Assembly (NCBI GenBank): GCA_963716095.1
Contig: CAVQSV010000005.1
Span: 206,534 to 270,533 of the forward strand
Reading direction: 5' to 3'
Origin: Sva-07 sp963716095
GTDB lineage: Bacteria; Actinomycetota; Acidimicrobiia; Acidimicrobiales; Ilumatobacteraceae
DNA: 64,000 bases
Made by a program: the position numbers and the translations under genes. The number at the start of each line of letters is the position of its first letter. The stretch's first letter is position 1. The notes below the pieces were generated by a model that saw nothing but the letters and a program-made list of their open reading frames with translations, was not told the origin of the DNA and did no database searches. This document shows positions 29,177-36,964 of this stretch, piece after piece.

Positions 29177-29597
29177 TCAGCCGGCGTCTGCCAGCACGGA
29201 TTTCACTTCATCGGCGATGTCGGTTGGGATGCGCCCACCTTCGATCAACACCCCGCCCGCCCGCTGCACCGCATCGCCGAACGGCGCGGCCCAGAGGTCC
29301 TCCCACACGATGAGGAGCACCGATGAGCCGTCGGCGATCGACTCCGCTGCATGGTCGATGTCGTCGGGTCCGATCACGCCGCCGACGCTGCCTTCGATCG
29401 CGGCGAATGCGTTGAGGTGTTCGTGTTCGTCGACCTCGAGCACGACGACGCTGCCGTCGTCGCCCTTGGCGGCGAACACCAGGTCGACGATGCGGATGAG
29501 TCCTGCATCGACCAGCGATGCCGAGGCCAGGGGCGATCTCGCCCGAGAAGTTGTTCTCGGGAAAGCCGACGATGATGTATTCCAGCGACGCAGTCAT
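29177..29597 (-). CDS. DUF6325 family protein, copy 1 (one frameshift)
   Basis: About 140 residues after repair. The N-terminus LEYIIVGFPENNFSGEIAP is followed, after a one-base slip near 29530 (at GGGGC), by LVDAGLIRIVDLVFAAKGDD, VIGPDDIDHAAESIADGSSV and LLIVWEDLWAAPFGDAVQRA. This matches the paralogue at 29865 along its whole length. The family binds no known ligand and its function is not established. GGAGG four nucleotides upstream supports ATG at 29597. Confidence 0.7.
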
Positions 29598-29864
29598 GGA
29601 TCCTCCGTGTGAGGGGCTTGGGCTCGGTGTCACCGTCGACGACGGCCACCGGGCAAAGAGTAGGACACGTTGGCGGAACCGACCTCCCCCACATTGGACG
29701 ATCCGGCGTGCAGCAGCGTCGATCGGTGGTCGGGTGAATCTCGTCCTCGCGTCGATCTCGCCCTCTCGTACGTAATGGGCGATGACGCGACCGCCGGCAG
29801 GGCGCACGATGAATGCCAACAGTCCAATCGGCGATCAGTGCGCCAGACGTGCACAGGAGGAACA

Positions 29865-30317
29865 ATGAGCGAGAGCGAACTCGACGAGATGGGACCGGTC
29901 GACTACCTCGTCGTCGAATTCCCGGCCGGGCAGGCCAACTTCAGAGGTGAGATGGCGGCTGAACTCGCCGTGCTGAGCGAGGCGGGGATCGTTCGGATCC
30001 TCGACCTGCTGATCCTGGTCAAGGACGCTGACGGCACGGTCGAGGCCCACGAGATCGACGAGTCCGACGAGGCCAACGAATTCGTCCAACTCGAGACGGA
30101 GATCGCAGAGATCCTTGCCGCCGACGACGTGGTCCACCTCGCCGCGTCGATGGAACCGGGCACCGTCGCCGGCGTCATCGTGTGGGAGAACCTCTGGGCG
30201 GCCCCGTTCGCCTCAGCGGCGCGCCGTGCAGGCGGTCAACTGGTCGCCACCGGCCGTATCCCGATCCAAGCCATCGCTGCCTCGCTCGAGGCCGACGAAC
30301 TCAACGAAGGAGAATGA
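29865..30317 (+). CDS. DUF6325 family protein, copy 2
   Basis: 150 residues, intact. GPVDYLVVEFPAGQANFRGE, LSEAGIVRILDLLILVKDAD, LAASMEPGTVAGVIVWENLW and APFASAARRAGGQLV define the family; it is the intact paralogue of the gene at 29177. A strong AGGAGG is four nucleotides before the ATG. A 267-nt gap containing both promoters separates the two divergent copies. The role is unknown; the genes around it are membrane and SHOCT proteins. Confidence 0.8.
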   Translation: MSESELDEMGPVDYLVVEFPAGQANFRGEMAAELAVLSEAGIVRILDLLILVKDADGTVEAHEIDESDEANEFVQLETEIAEILAADDVVHLAASMEPGTVAGVIVWENLWAAPFASAARRAGGQLVATGRIPIQAIAASLEADELNEGE

Positions 30318-30319
30318 CC

Positions 30320-30460
30320 ATGCCACTTCGACCCGTACGCAGAGCACGACGAGGCGTCATCGGCGCCCCGGTCGCCCGAACAGCCGCTGTCGTCGGTACC
30401 GCCGCAGTGGTGTCGAACGGTGTCAACCGTCGCCAAGACCGCCGACAAGGACGACGCTGA
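30320..30460 (+). CDS. Small basic protein, SHOCT-less relative of the 28838 protein
   Basis: 46 residues, with eleven arginines. Its VVGTAAVVSNGVNRRQDRRQ repeats the N-terminal VGTAVVAG...VRRRQDRR pattern of the SHOCT protein at 28838, but it lacks the linker and SHOCT domain. AAGGAG at 30307-30312, overlapping the end of the DUF6325 gene, is seven nucleotides from the ATG, so translation is probably coupled. It is too short for firm family assignment; expression is inferred from the ribosome binding site and the paralogy. Confidence 0.55.
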   Translation: MPLRPVRRARRGVIGAPVARTAAVVGTAAVVSNGVNRRQDRRQGRR

Positions 30461-30536
30461 CGCGTCACTCCTCGACCACGATCCGACCACCACGCCGCCG
30501 CACAACGGTGGCACGAATGAAACACGAAGGAATGAC

Positions 30537-31754
30537 ATGACCACTGAACCGACCCCATCGGGCGTGGATACGACCATCGGCCCGCGTTGGCTACCCGGAC
30601 TGATCGTCGTCCTGGCGACGCTGCTGGCGGTCGTGACCACGTTGACGACGTGGACGCGCTCGCAGGCCCTCGACACCGATCAGTGGGTCGAGACCAGCGG
30701 CGAACTCCTCAACGAACCCGAGGTCCAAGAGGCGCTTGCGGTCTTCCTCGCCGACGAGTTGTACAGCGAGGTCGACGTCGCCGGCGAGCTCGAGTCGCTC
30801 CTCCCGGACGACCTGTCACGGCTCGCTGGTCCACTTGCCGGAGCTCTCCGCGGACCGACCACCGACGGCATCGAGCAGATCATTGCGTCGAGCGCGTTCC
30901 AGACGGTCTGGCAGGAAGCGAATCGGACTGCCCACGAGGCGGCGGTTCGGATTCTTCGTGACGAGTCGACCCTCGACAGCGTTTCGACGTCGGACGGAGC
31001 CATCGTTCTCAACCTGAGCACCGCGGTGCGCAACCTCGGCGAAGCCGTGGGCATCCCCGATTCGGCGCTCGACAACCTCCCTGACGATGTCGGCCAGATC
31101 GTCATCCTCCAGTCCGATGAGCTCGCCGCCGCGCAGAACGCCGTCAAGGTCCTCGATTTCACGTCGTGGTTCCTCTTCGTCGTGGTCGTCGCGATGTACG
31201 TCGGAGCGGTGTACCTCGCCGCCGGCCGGCGGCGTCGGATGCTCCAGAACGTGGGGATCTCGCTGGTCGTCGGAGGCGCCATCCTCCTGCTCATCCGTCA
31301 AGTCGGCGTTCGTGCGTCCGTGAACACGTTCGTCGAGGATGCGACCAACAAGCCGCTCGCCGAACTCGTCGGCTCGGTGTTGACCGAGTTGCTCCGACAG
31401 ATGGCCTGGACCGGGGTCGTCTACGGCCTGCTGATCATCGGATTCTCGATGCTGATCGGGCCGTACCGCTGGGCGATGACCTTGCGCCGTTGGGTCGCTG
31501 GCGTCGCCGACTCGACCGCTGCGCTCGTGGGAATCAGTATCGGAGCGGTGCTCCTGCTCCTCTGGTGGAGCCCCGCTCGTGCGTTCGACCGCTGGACGAC
31601 TGCCTTGGTGCTGATCGGCCTCGTGATCGGAGGGATCTACACCCTGGTGTTGACCGGACGCCAGGAGTTGTTGGCCGCCGACGCCGACGCCGGACCGTCC
31701 GAGTCCGACCTGCAACTCGAGGAAGTGGAGCAGGTCAGCGAACCGACGTCGTGA
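30537..31754 (+). CDS. Multi-pass membrane protein with large extracytoplasmic domain
   Basis: 405 residues. One N-terminal helix (WLPGLIVVLATLLAVVTTL), then about 180 residues of acidic soluble domain beginning TDQWVETSGELLNEPEVQEA, then at least five helices (around residues 225, 253, 300, 330 and 360) and an acidic tail. The pattern, a helix followed by a helical loop with DTDQWVET, is common in uncharacterised actinobacterial integral membrane proteins. GAAGGA lies five nucleotides before the ATG. No known enzyme motif is visible. Confidence 0.65.
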   Translation: MTTEPTPSGVDTTIGPRWLPGLIVVLATLLAVVTTLTTWTRSQALDTDQWVETSGELLNEPEVQEALAVFLADELYSEVDVAGELESLLPDDLSRLAGPLAGALRGPTTDGIEQIIASSAFQTVWQEANRTAHEAAVRILRDESTLDSVSTSDGAIVLNLSTAVRNLGEAVGIPDSALDNLPDDVGQIVILQSDELAAAQNAVKVLDFTSWFLFVVVVAMYVGAVYLAAGRRRRMLQNVGISLVVGGAILLLIRQVGVRASVNTFVEDATNKPLAELVGSVLTELLRQMAWTGVVYGLLIIGFSMLIGPYRWAMTLRRWVAGVADSTAALVGISIGAVLLLLWWSPARAFDRWTTALVLIGLVIGGIYTLVLTGRQELLAADADAGPSESDLQLEEVEQVSEPTS

Positions 31755-31769
31755 TCCCCCGGCGCACGA

Positions 31770-32273
31770 TCAGTCGTGCGCCAGGGCATCGACGGCGACG
31801 GTGACGGCGAGCAGCAGCACGATGTCCGCATCGGCCTGCATCTCGACGCCGTAGGTGTCGCGCACCCGAAACCACTTCTTGGAGACGTTGGCGACCCGAT
31901 CGCCGTCGCACTCGATCTCGTACTCGTGGTCGACGATGTTGCCGTGGACCTTCAGGTCGTCGCCGTGTTCCACCTCGACGTGGAACCGGTCGCGAAACCC
32001 GACGATCGCCTTCTTGACCGTGGCTTCGCGTCCACCCACCTCGATCTTGATGGCGTCACGAACCGAGAGCTTGCGCTCCCGGATGGTGGCGACCCTGCTG
32101 GCGTGCAGGTCCTCCAGCGCCCAGGTGTCGCGCAGTCGGGCAACCTTGCCGTTCACCTTGAACTGTCGATCGCCGTTCTCGTCCTCGATCCAGTAGTCGT
32201 CGCCGACCGCCACCAGGCGTTGGCGCATCTTGAATCGCTTCGGCTGGTCATGGTGGTGTCGTCGGAGTGCCAC
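31770..32273 (-). CDS. LURP-one/tubby-like family protein
   Basis: 167 residues. The repeated beta-strand pattern typical of LURP-one/scramblase-like tubby C-terminal folds is seen: DDYWIEDENGDRQFKVNGKV, DTWALEDLHASRVATIRERK, RDRFHVEVEHGDDLKVHGNI, and DGDRVANVSKKWFRVRDTYG. The C-terminal helix (DADIVLLLAVTVAVDAL) is hydrophobic and may touch the membrane. GTG at 32273 has GGAAAG about eight nucleotides upstream. It is convergent with the membrane protein at 30537. The function is unknown. Confidence 0.75.
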   Translation of the reverse strand: MALRRHHHDQPKRFKMRQRLVAVGDDYWIEDENGDRQFKVNGKVARLRDTWALEDLHASRVATIRERKLSVRDAIKIEVGGREATVKKAIVGFRDRFHVEVEHGDDLKVHGNIVDHEYEIECDGDRVANVSKKWFRVRDTYGVEMQADADIVLLLAVTVAVDALAHD

Positions 32274-32409
32274 GTGCCCATCTTTCCAGCTGCCAGGGCG
32301 GCACGGGTCGTGCCCACCTCGAATCATCCGATGTGGGCGATGCGAGCCGCGCCCAACACGGCGTACGTTGAGTGCCTGGCTCACGACGATCCCTTGAAGG
32401 AGACCCGCA

Positions 32410-32802
32410 ATGCTTGCGTACGACTATCCCATCCTCGGTGTGTTCTGGTCGATGTTCATCTTCTTCCTGTTCTTCGCCTGGCTCGTGTTGTTGTTCCGGG
32501 TCTTCGCCGACATCTTCCGGTCCGACATGCGGGGACTGGCCAAGGCCGTCTGGTCGATCTTCGTCATCGTGGTGCCGTTCCTCGGCGTGCTGATCTACGT
32601 CATCGTCCACGGCGACGGGATGCGAGGGCGCGACATCGCTGACGCCCAACGGAGCGAAGCCGCATTCCGCTCCTACGTGCAGCAGACAGCCGGCTCCGGC
32701 GGCGTCGCCAGCGAATTGACTCAGTTGTCGGCCCTCCGCGATTCCGGCGCGTTGACCCAATCCGAATTCGACGCCCAGAAGGCGAAGCTGCTCGCCAGCT
32801 GA
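32410..32802 (+). CDS. PLDc_N-type membrane protein with C-terminal SHOCT domain
   Basis: 130 residues. Two transmembrane helices (FWSMFIFFLFFAWLVLLFRV and AVWSIFVIVVPFLGVLIYVI) separated by DIFRSDMRGLAKA form the phospholipase-D N-terminal (PLDc_N) module. A SHOCT domain ends the chain (ELTQLSALRDSGALTQSEFD...KLLAS). AAGGAG lies eight nucleotides before the ATG. Such proteins are frequent in actinobacteria, with a proposed but unproven role at the envelope. It is 52 nt upstream of glutamate decarboxylase. Confidence 0.8.
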   Translation: MLAYDYPILGVFWSMFIFFLFFAWLVLLFRVFADIFRSDMRGLAKAVWSIFVIVVPFLGVLIYVIVHGDGMRGRDIADAQRSEAAFRSYVQQTAGSGGVASELTQLSALRDSGALTQSEFDAQKAKLLAS

Positions 32803-32854
32803 GCTTCGGTCTAGATTCAGACCCAGCTCTCCCGCAGACGAAGGACGTCCCACC

Positions 32855-34252
32855 ATGGTCCACAAGCACGTGTCCAACGACGAAGCACTCGACCCCGCCT
32901 ACGCCGGTCGGTTCGCGCACGCGCCGATTCCGAAGAACCGGATGCCCGACGACGAGTCGCTGCCCGGAGCGGTGTATCGGATGATCCACGACGAACTGCT
33001 GCTCGACGGCAGCTCGCGTCTCAACATGGCGACGTTCGTCACGACGTGGATGGAGCCCGAGGCCGAGAAGTTGATGGCCGAGACGTTCGACAAGAACATG
33101 ATCGACAAGGACGAGTACCCGCAGACCGCCGAGATCGAGCGGCGTTGCGTGAACATCGTCGCCGACCTGTTCCACGCGCCCACCGACGGCGACGCGATCG
33201 GTGTGTCGACGATCGGTTCCAGCGAGGCGGTGATGCTCGGCGGCCTGGCCATGAAGTGGAAGTGGCGTCAGCGCCGCGAGGCAGCCGGGCTCCCCACCGA
33301 CAAGCCGAACATGGTGATGGGCTCCAACGTCCAGGTCGTCTGGGAGAAGTTCTGCCGCTACTGGGACGTCGAGCCGCGCTACGTGCCGCTCACCCACGAC
33401 CGGTTCACCGTGGTGCCCGAGACCGTCATGGAGTACGTCGACGAGAACACGATCGGCGTGATCCCGATCCTCGGCACCACCTACACCGGCGAGTTCGAGC
33501 CGATCAAGGAGATCCACGATCTCGTCGTCGCCTACAACGCCGAGCACGGCACCGACATCCCGATCCACGTCGACGCCGCGAGCGGTGGGTTCGTCGCCCC
33601 GTTCCTGCACCCCGACCTCGAATGGGACTTCCGGCTCCCGCAGGTCAAGTCGATCAACGCGTCGGGCCACAAGTACGGCCTGACCTATCCGGGCATCGGC
33701 TTCGTCGTCTGGCGGTCGGCCGACGAACTGCCCGAGGAGCTCGTGTTCCACGTGAACTACCTCGGCGGCGACATGCCGACGTTCACGCTCAACTTCTCCC
33801 GGCCCGGCAACCAGATCGTCGGCCAGTACTACAACTTCGTGCGCCTCGGCCGCGACGGCTACCGCCGGATCATGGAGTCGCTGCGCGACACCGCCGTGCA
33901 CATCTCCTCGGCGATCGCCGAGATGGGCCCGTTCGAGGTCGTCAGCGACGGCTCGGCGATCCCCGTGCTCGCGTTCAAGGTCAAGGACGCCTCGAAGTTC
34001 ACGGTGTTCCACGTGTCCGAGCAGTTGCGCACCGGCGGCTGGCAGGTTCCCGCCTACACGATGCCGGCCGACGCCGAGGACGTCGCCGTCCTGCGCATCG
34101 TCGTTCGCGAGGGCTTCGGGATGGACCTCGCCGACATGCTGATCGAAGCGATCGGCAAGGCGGTCGCCCACCTCGAGGCGTTCCCGCCGCCGCATCCGCC
34201 GACCGGCACCCGGCTTCAGCCACACGTGAACCAGGCGCGAACATCCACGTGA
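32855..34252 (+). CDS. gadB: Glutamate decarboxylase
   Basis: 465 residues, full length. A pyridoxal-phosphate enzyme converting glutamate to GABA with use of one proton. Recognisable blocks are LNMATFVTTWMEPEAEKLM, STIGSSEAVMLGGLAMKWKW, HVDAASGGFVAPF (the cofactor aspartate) and INASGHKYGLTYPG with the Schiff-base Lys273. The next gene starts at its stop codon (TGATG) and is followed by an ion-channel gene, so the enzyme sits in a membrane-transport operon rather than beside a GadC antiporter. A role in acid or osmotic stress is inference. Confidence 0.92.
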   Translation: MVHKHVSNDEALDPAYAGRFAHAPIPKNRMPDDESLPGAVYRMIHDELLLDGSSRLNMATFVTTWMEPEAEKLMAETFDKNMIDKDEYPQTAEIERRCVNIVADLFHAPTDGDAIGVSTIGSSEAVMLGGLAMKWKWRQRREAAGLPTDKPNMVMGSNVQVVWEKFCRYWDVEPRYVPLTHDRFTVVPETVMEYVDENTIGVIPILGTTYTGEFEPIKEIHDLVVAYNAEHGTDIPIHVDAASGGFVAPFLHPDLEWDFRLPQVKSINASGHKYGLTYPGIGFVVWRSADELPEELVFHVNYLGGDMPTFTLNFSRPGNQIVGQYYNFVRLGRDGYRRIMESLRDTAVHISSAIAEMGPFEVVSDGSAIPVLAFKVKDASKFTVFHVSEQLRTGGWQVPAYTMPADAEDVAVLRIVVREGFGMDLADMLIEAIGKAVAHLEAFPPPHPPTGTRLQPHVNQARTST

Positions 34253-34935
34253 TGCAGTGGCGCCGCCGAGTCGAGTGGACGCCGCACGACCCCGAATGGC
34301 GCATCACCATGCTGTTCATCGTCGGGTCTGCGCTCTTCGCGCTCGGGTCGTTCCCGCCCTACTCACAGCTCGTCGATGGCCGGGTCGTCGGCATCACGTT
34401 CGTGATCGGGTCGCTGTTGTTCACGACAGCGGCATTGGACGCTGCGGTGCGGGTGATCGACGAGGACCGAAACGACGGCACGCGGACCCGTTGGTGGTCG
34501 GAGTCGCGGGTCGCCCGACTGCGGTGGGCGGCAGTGATCCAAGCGGCCGGCACCCTGCTCTTCAACGTCAACACGATCGCCGCAATGGTGACGACGTTCA
34601 CGGTCGAGGAAACCAACCGCCTGGTGTGGGCGCCGGACTTCCTCGGTTGCATCGCGTTTCTCGTCGCCAGCCACCTCTACTGGCGAGACACACGCAGCCG
34701 CCGGACCGGCAACGACTCCCATGACGCAGAGTGGTGGTCGTCGCTGCTCAACTACGTCGGCTCGGTGTTCTTCATGGCGTCGGCCATCGGGGCGTTCACG
34801 CTGCGCACGACCGGTGAGACGCTCAACATCACGATCGTGAACACCGGCACCTTCCTCGGTGCCATCTGCTTCCTGGTCGGCTCGTACGTGTTGCTGCCGG
34901 CCGTCCAGCCCGCCACGCCCGTCGACGGACGCTGA
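34252..34935 (+). CDS. YrhK-like multi-pass membrane protein
   Basis: 227 residues with six hydrophobic segments arranged in pairs. Repeated FIVGSALFALGSFPP, FVIGSLLFTTAA, NYVGSVFFMASAIG and FLGAICFLVGSYVLL resemble the YrhK domain (GSxLFxxG). The assignment is by pattern only. Its ATG overlaps the glutamate decarboxylase stop, and the channel gene starts one nucleotide after its own stop, so all three are translated from one message. A role in protecting or sensing membrane state is possible but not shown. Confidence 0.6.
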   Translation: MQWRRRVEWTPHDPEWRITMLFIVGSALFALGSFPPYSQLVDGRVVGITFVIGSLLFTTAALDAAVRVIDEDRNDGTRTRWWSESRVARLRWAAVIQAAGTLLFNVNTIAAMVTTFTVEETNRLVWAPDFLGCIAFLVASHLYWRDTRSRRTGNDSHDAEWWSSLLNYVGSVFFMASAIGAFTLRTTGETLNITIVNTGTFLGAICFLVGSYVLLPAVQPATPVDGR

Positions 34936-34936
34936 C

Positions 34937-36822
34937 ATGCGCCGCCGGAGCGAGCCCCAGGAGACCTCGCCGATCGACGTGAGCCTCCGCGAGCGGATCC
35001 GCTACCGGTTCGACAACGTGCTCGCGCGAGGCACGACAGCGGCGCTCGCCTGGCTGGGCGTCGTCACGTTCGCCACCGTGCTGTTCAGCGCCCTGCTGCT
35101 GACCCTGTTCGGCGTCACGTTCGCCGGCAGCAACGAGAGCGGGTTGATCGAGGACACCTGGCAGAGCTTGTTGCGAATTCTCGACACCGGCACGATGGCC
35201 GGCGACGTCGGGTGGGGTCGGCGGATCCTGGCGCTGCTGATCACGCTGTTCGGTCTGCTGATCGCCGGCACCCTGATCGGCATCATCGCCGCCGGTGTCG
35301 AGGATCGCATCGACGGAATGCGCCGCGGACGCAGCACCGTCATCGAGTCGGGGCACCTCGTGATCCTCGGTGGGTCACCCCGGCTCCCGGTGATCATCGA
35401 ACAACTCGTCCTTGCCAGCGCCCAACGCGGCTCGAACACGATCGTGGTGCTCGCCGAAGTCGATCCGACCGAGCTGCGAAGGTCGGTGGTCGAGGCGGTA
35501 CCGGATCGGCACGACACACGCATCGTCTACCGATTCGGAGATCCGCGGGTTCGTGCGGATCTCGCGCTGGCTCGGGTCGGCGAATCGCGTGGTGTGATCG
35601 TGCTGCCGCGCGAAGATGGCGACGACGTCTCGGTGGTCCACACGGTGCTCGCGCTCAACGCCGAACTCGGGGGGCTGGACTCCGTTCACGTCGTGGTCGA
35701 AGTGGCCGACGCGACGACTGCCGACCGATTGGTCCAGGCCTGTGGGCCGACCATGCACCCCATCGCCACCGCCCAGGCGATCGCTCGAGTGTCGGCGTTT
35801 GCGCTTCGCCAGCCCGGACTGAGCAGGGTGGTCAACGAACTCACCGATTTCAGCGGTTGTGATCTCCACGTCACCGACCGCCCCGAACTGGTCGGGGTGC
35901 GCTTCGACGAAATCGTGGGTCGGTTCTCGAACGCTCGACCGCTCGGCATCCGCCGTGGTGACGGTCGCGTCGAGCTGAACCCGTCGCCGCAGTCGGCTCT
36001 CGGCGGAGGGTGACCGCTTGATCGTCCTCGCTGACGACCTGGAGAGCATCGAACGGGTTCCCGAAACGTCGGCGCTCCCGAGCGGTGGGGCGGCCGCGAA
36101 CCGTTCCGCACAGGTCGTCGAGCCGAACGAGGAGCATCTGCTCGTCGTGGGGTGGAATCCGCTCGGCGCGCAACTGCTCATTGGCTGGGCGGCCCAGACC
36201 TCCGCATCGTCGAGCGTGGAAGTCGCATTCGACCCCCGGCACATCGAGCCGGCAGAGGTCGTCGTTCCCGACATCGACGTCGACGTGCGGCTCTCACCCA
36301 CCCTCGAGTCCTCGTCGCTGAGCCTGGATCCCCGACCGACCACGATCGTCGTGCTCGGTTATGGCTCTCTCGACGTTGATGCGGCGGATGCCCGAACGAT
36401 GCTCGACGTCATGCAGCTCAGGCGGCGCTGCGCACAGACGAGCCACGTGCCTCGGCTCGTCGTGCAGCTGCTCGGGGAAGAACACGCGGACCTCGCAGAC
36501 CTGACCGGACCCGACGACTTCCTGATCAGCGCTGCGCTCGGGAGTCAGTTGATCGCCCAGCTGCTCGAGCAACCCGAACGCCGGCGAAGTCCTGCTCGAG
36601 TTGTACGGCGGCGGGGATGCCTCGATCCGAATGGTCCGGTGCGACCGCCTCGACCTGGTCGGCACGTTCGACGCCGCCCACATCGTGGCGGCGTCGTATG
36701 CGGCAGGCGTCCTTGCGATCGGGTGGAGACGCGTCGCCGACCGGGGCGACGTGGTGCTCAATCCGAACGCGACCGATCGTGTGACGCTCGTGGCTGACGA
36801 CGAGATCGTCGTCGTCGGCTGA
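34937..36822 (+). CDS. CASTOR/POLLUX-type ion channel with RCK-like domains (two frameshifts)
   Basis: About 627 residues after repair. N-terminal helices (AWLGVVTFATVLFSALLLTL and ILALLITLFGLLIAGTLIGI) flank a pore-loop-like LRILDTGTMAGDVGWGR. Then comes a first RCK/TrkA-N-like domain (GHLVILGGSPRLPVIIEQL). Near 36000 one base is extra, and the chain resumes as EGDRLIVLADD and HLLVVGWNPLGAQLL, a second such domain. Near 36590 an extra C shifts the frame to GEVLLELYGGGDASIRM, ending at 36822. The order matches the plant CASTOR/POLLUX and bacterial homologues. Ion selectivity cannot be told. Confidence 0.75.
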
Positions 36823-36964
36823 GCGACTCCCGGCGATCGATCCGATTCGCCTGCCGATGGCGACCCTTCGATCGACGTCCTGCTCAGCCGTGCGGCCGGT
36901 GTGTTTCGCGCCCAGAGGGGTCGATGACCGTGCCGGCCCAGTCGCGTAAGCTCGTCGCATCGAC

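Noticed and set aside
29598..29864. Open frames in the 267-nt gap between the DUF6325 genes
   Set aside because: All lack a ribosome binding site or domain; the gap is best read as the divergent promoter region. I could not place a convincing -35/-10 pair in it.
36018..36797. Independent RCK-like protein downstream of the channel
   Set aside because: Its start continues the channel's second domain after one extra base, and the combined length fits CASTOR/POLLUX homologues.
36823..36964. Possible gene in the 142-nt gap after the channel gene
   Set aside because: No frame with a start and ribosome binding site; nothing recognisable.
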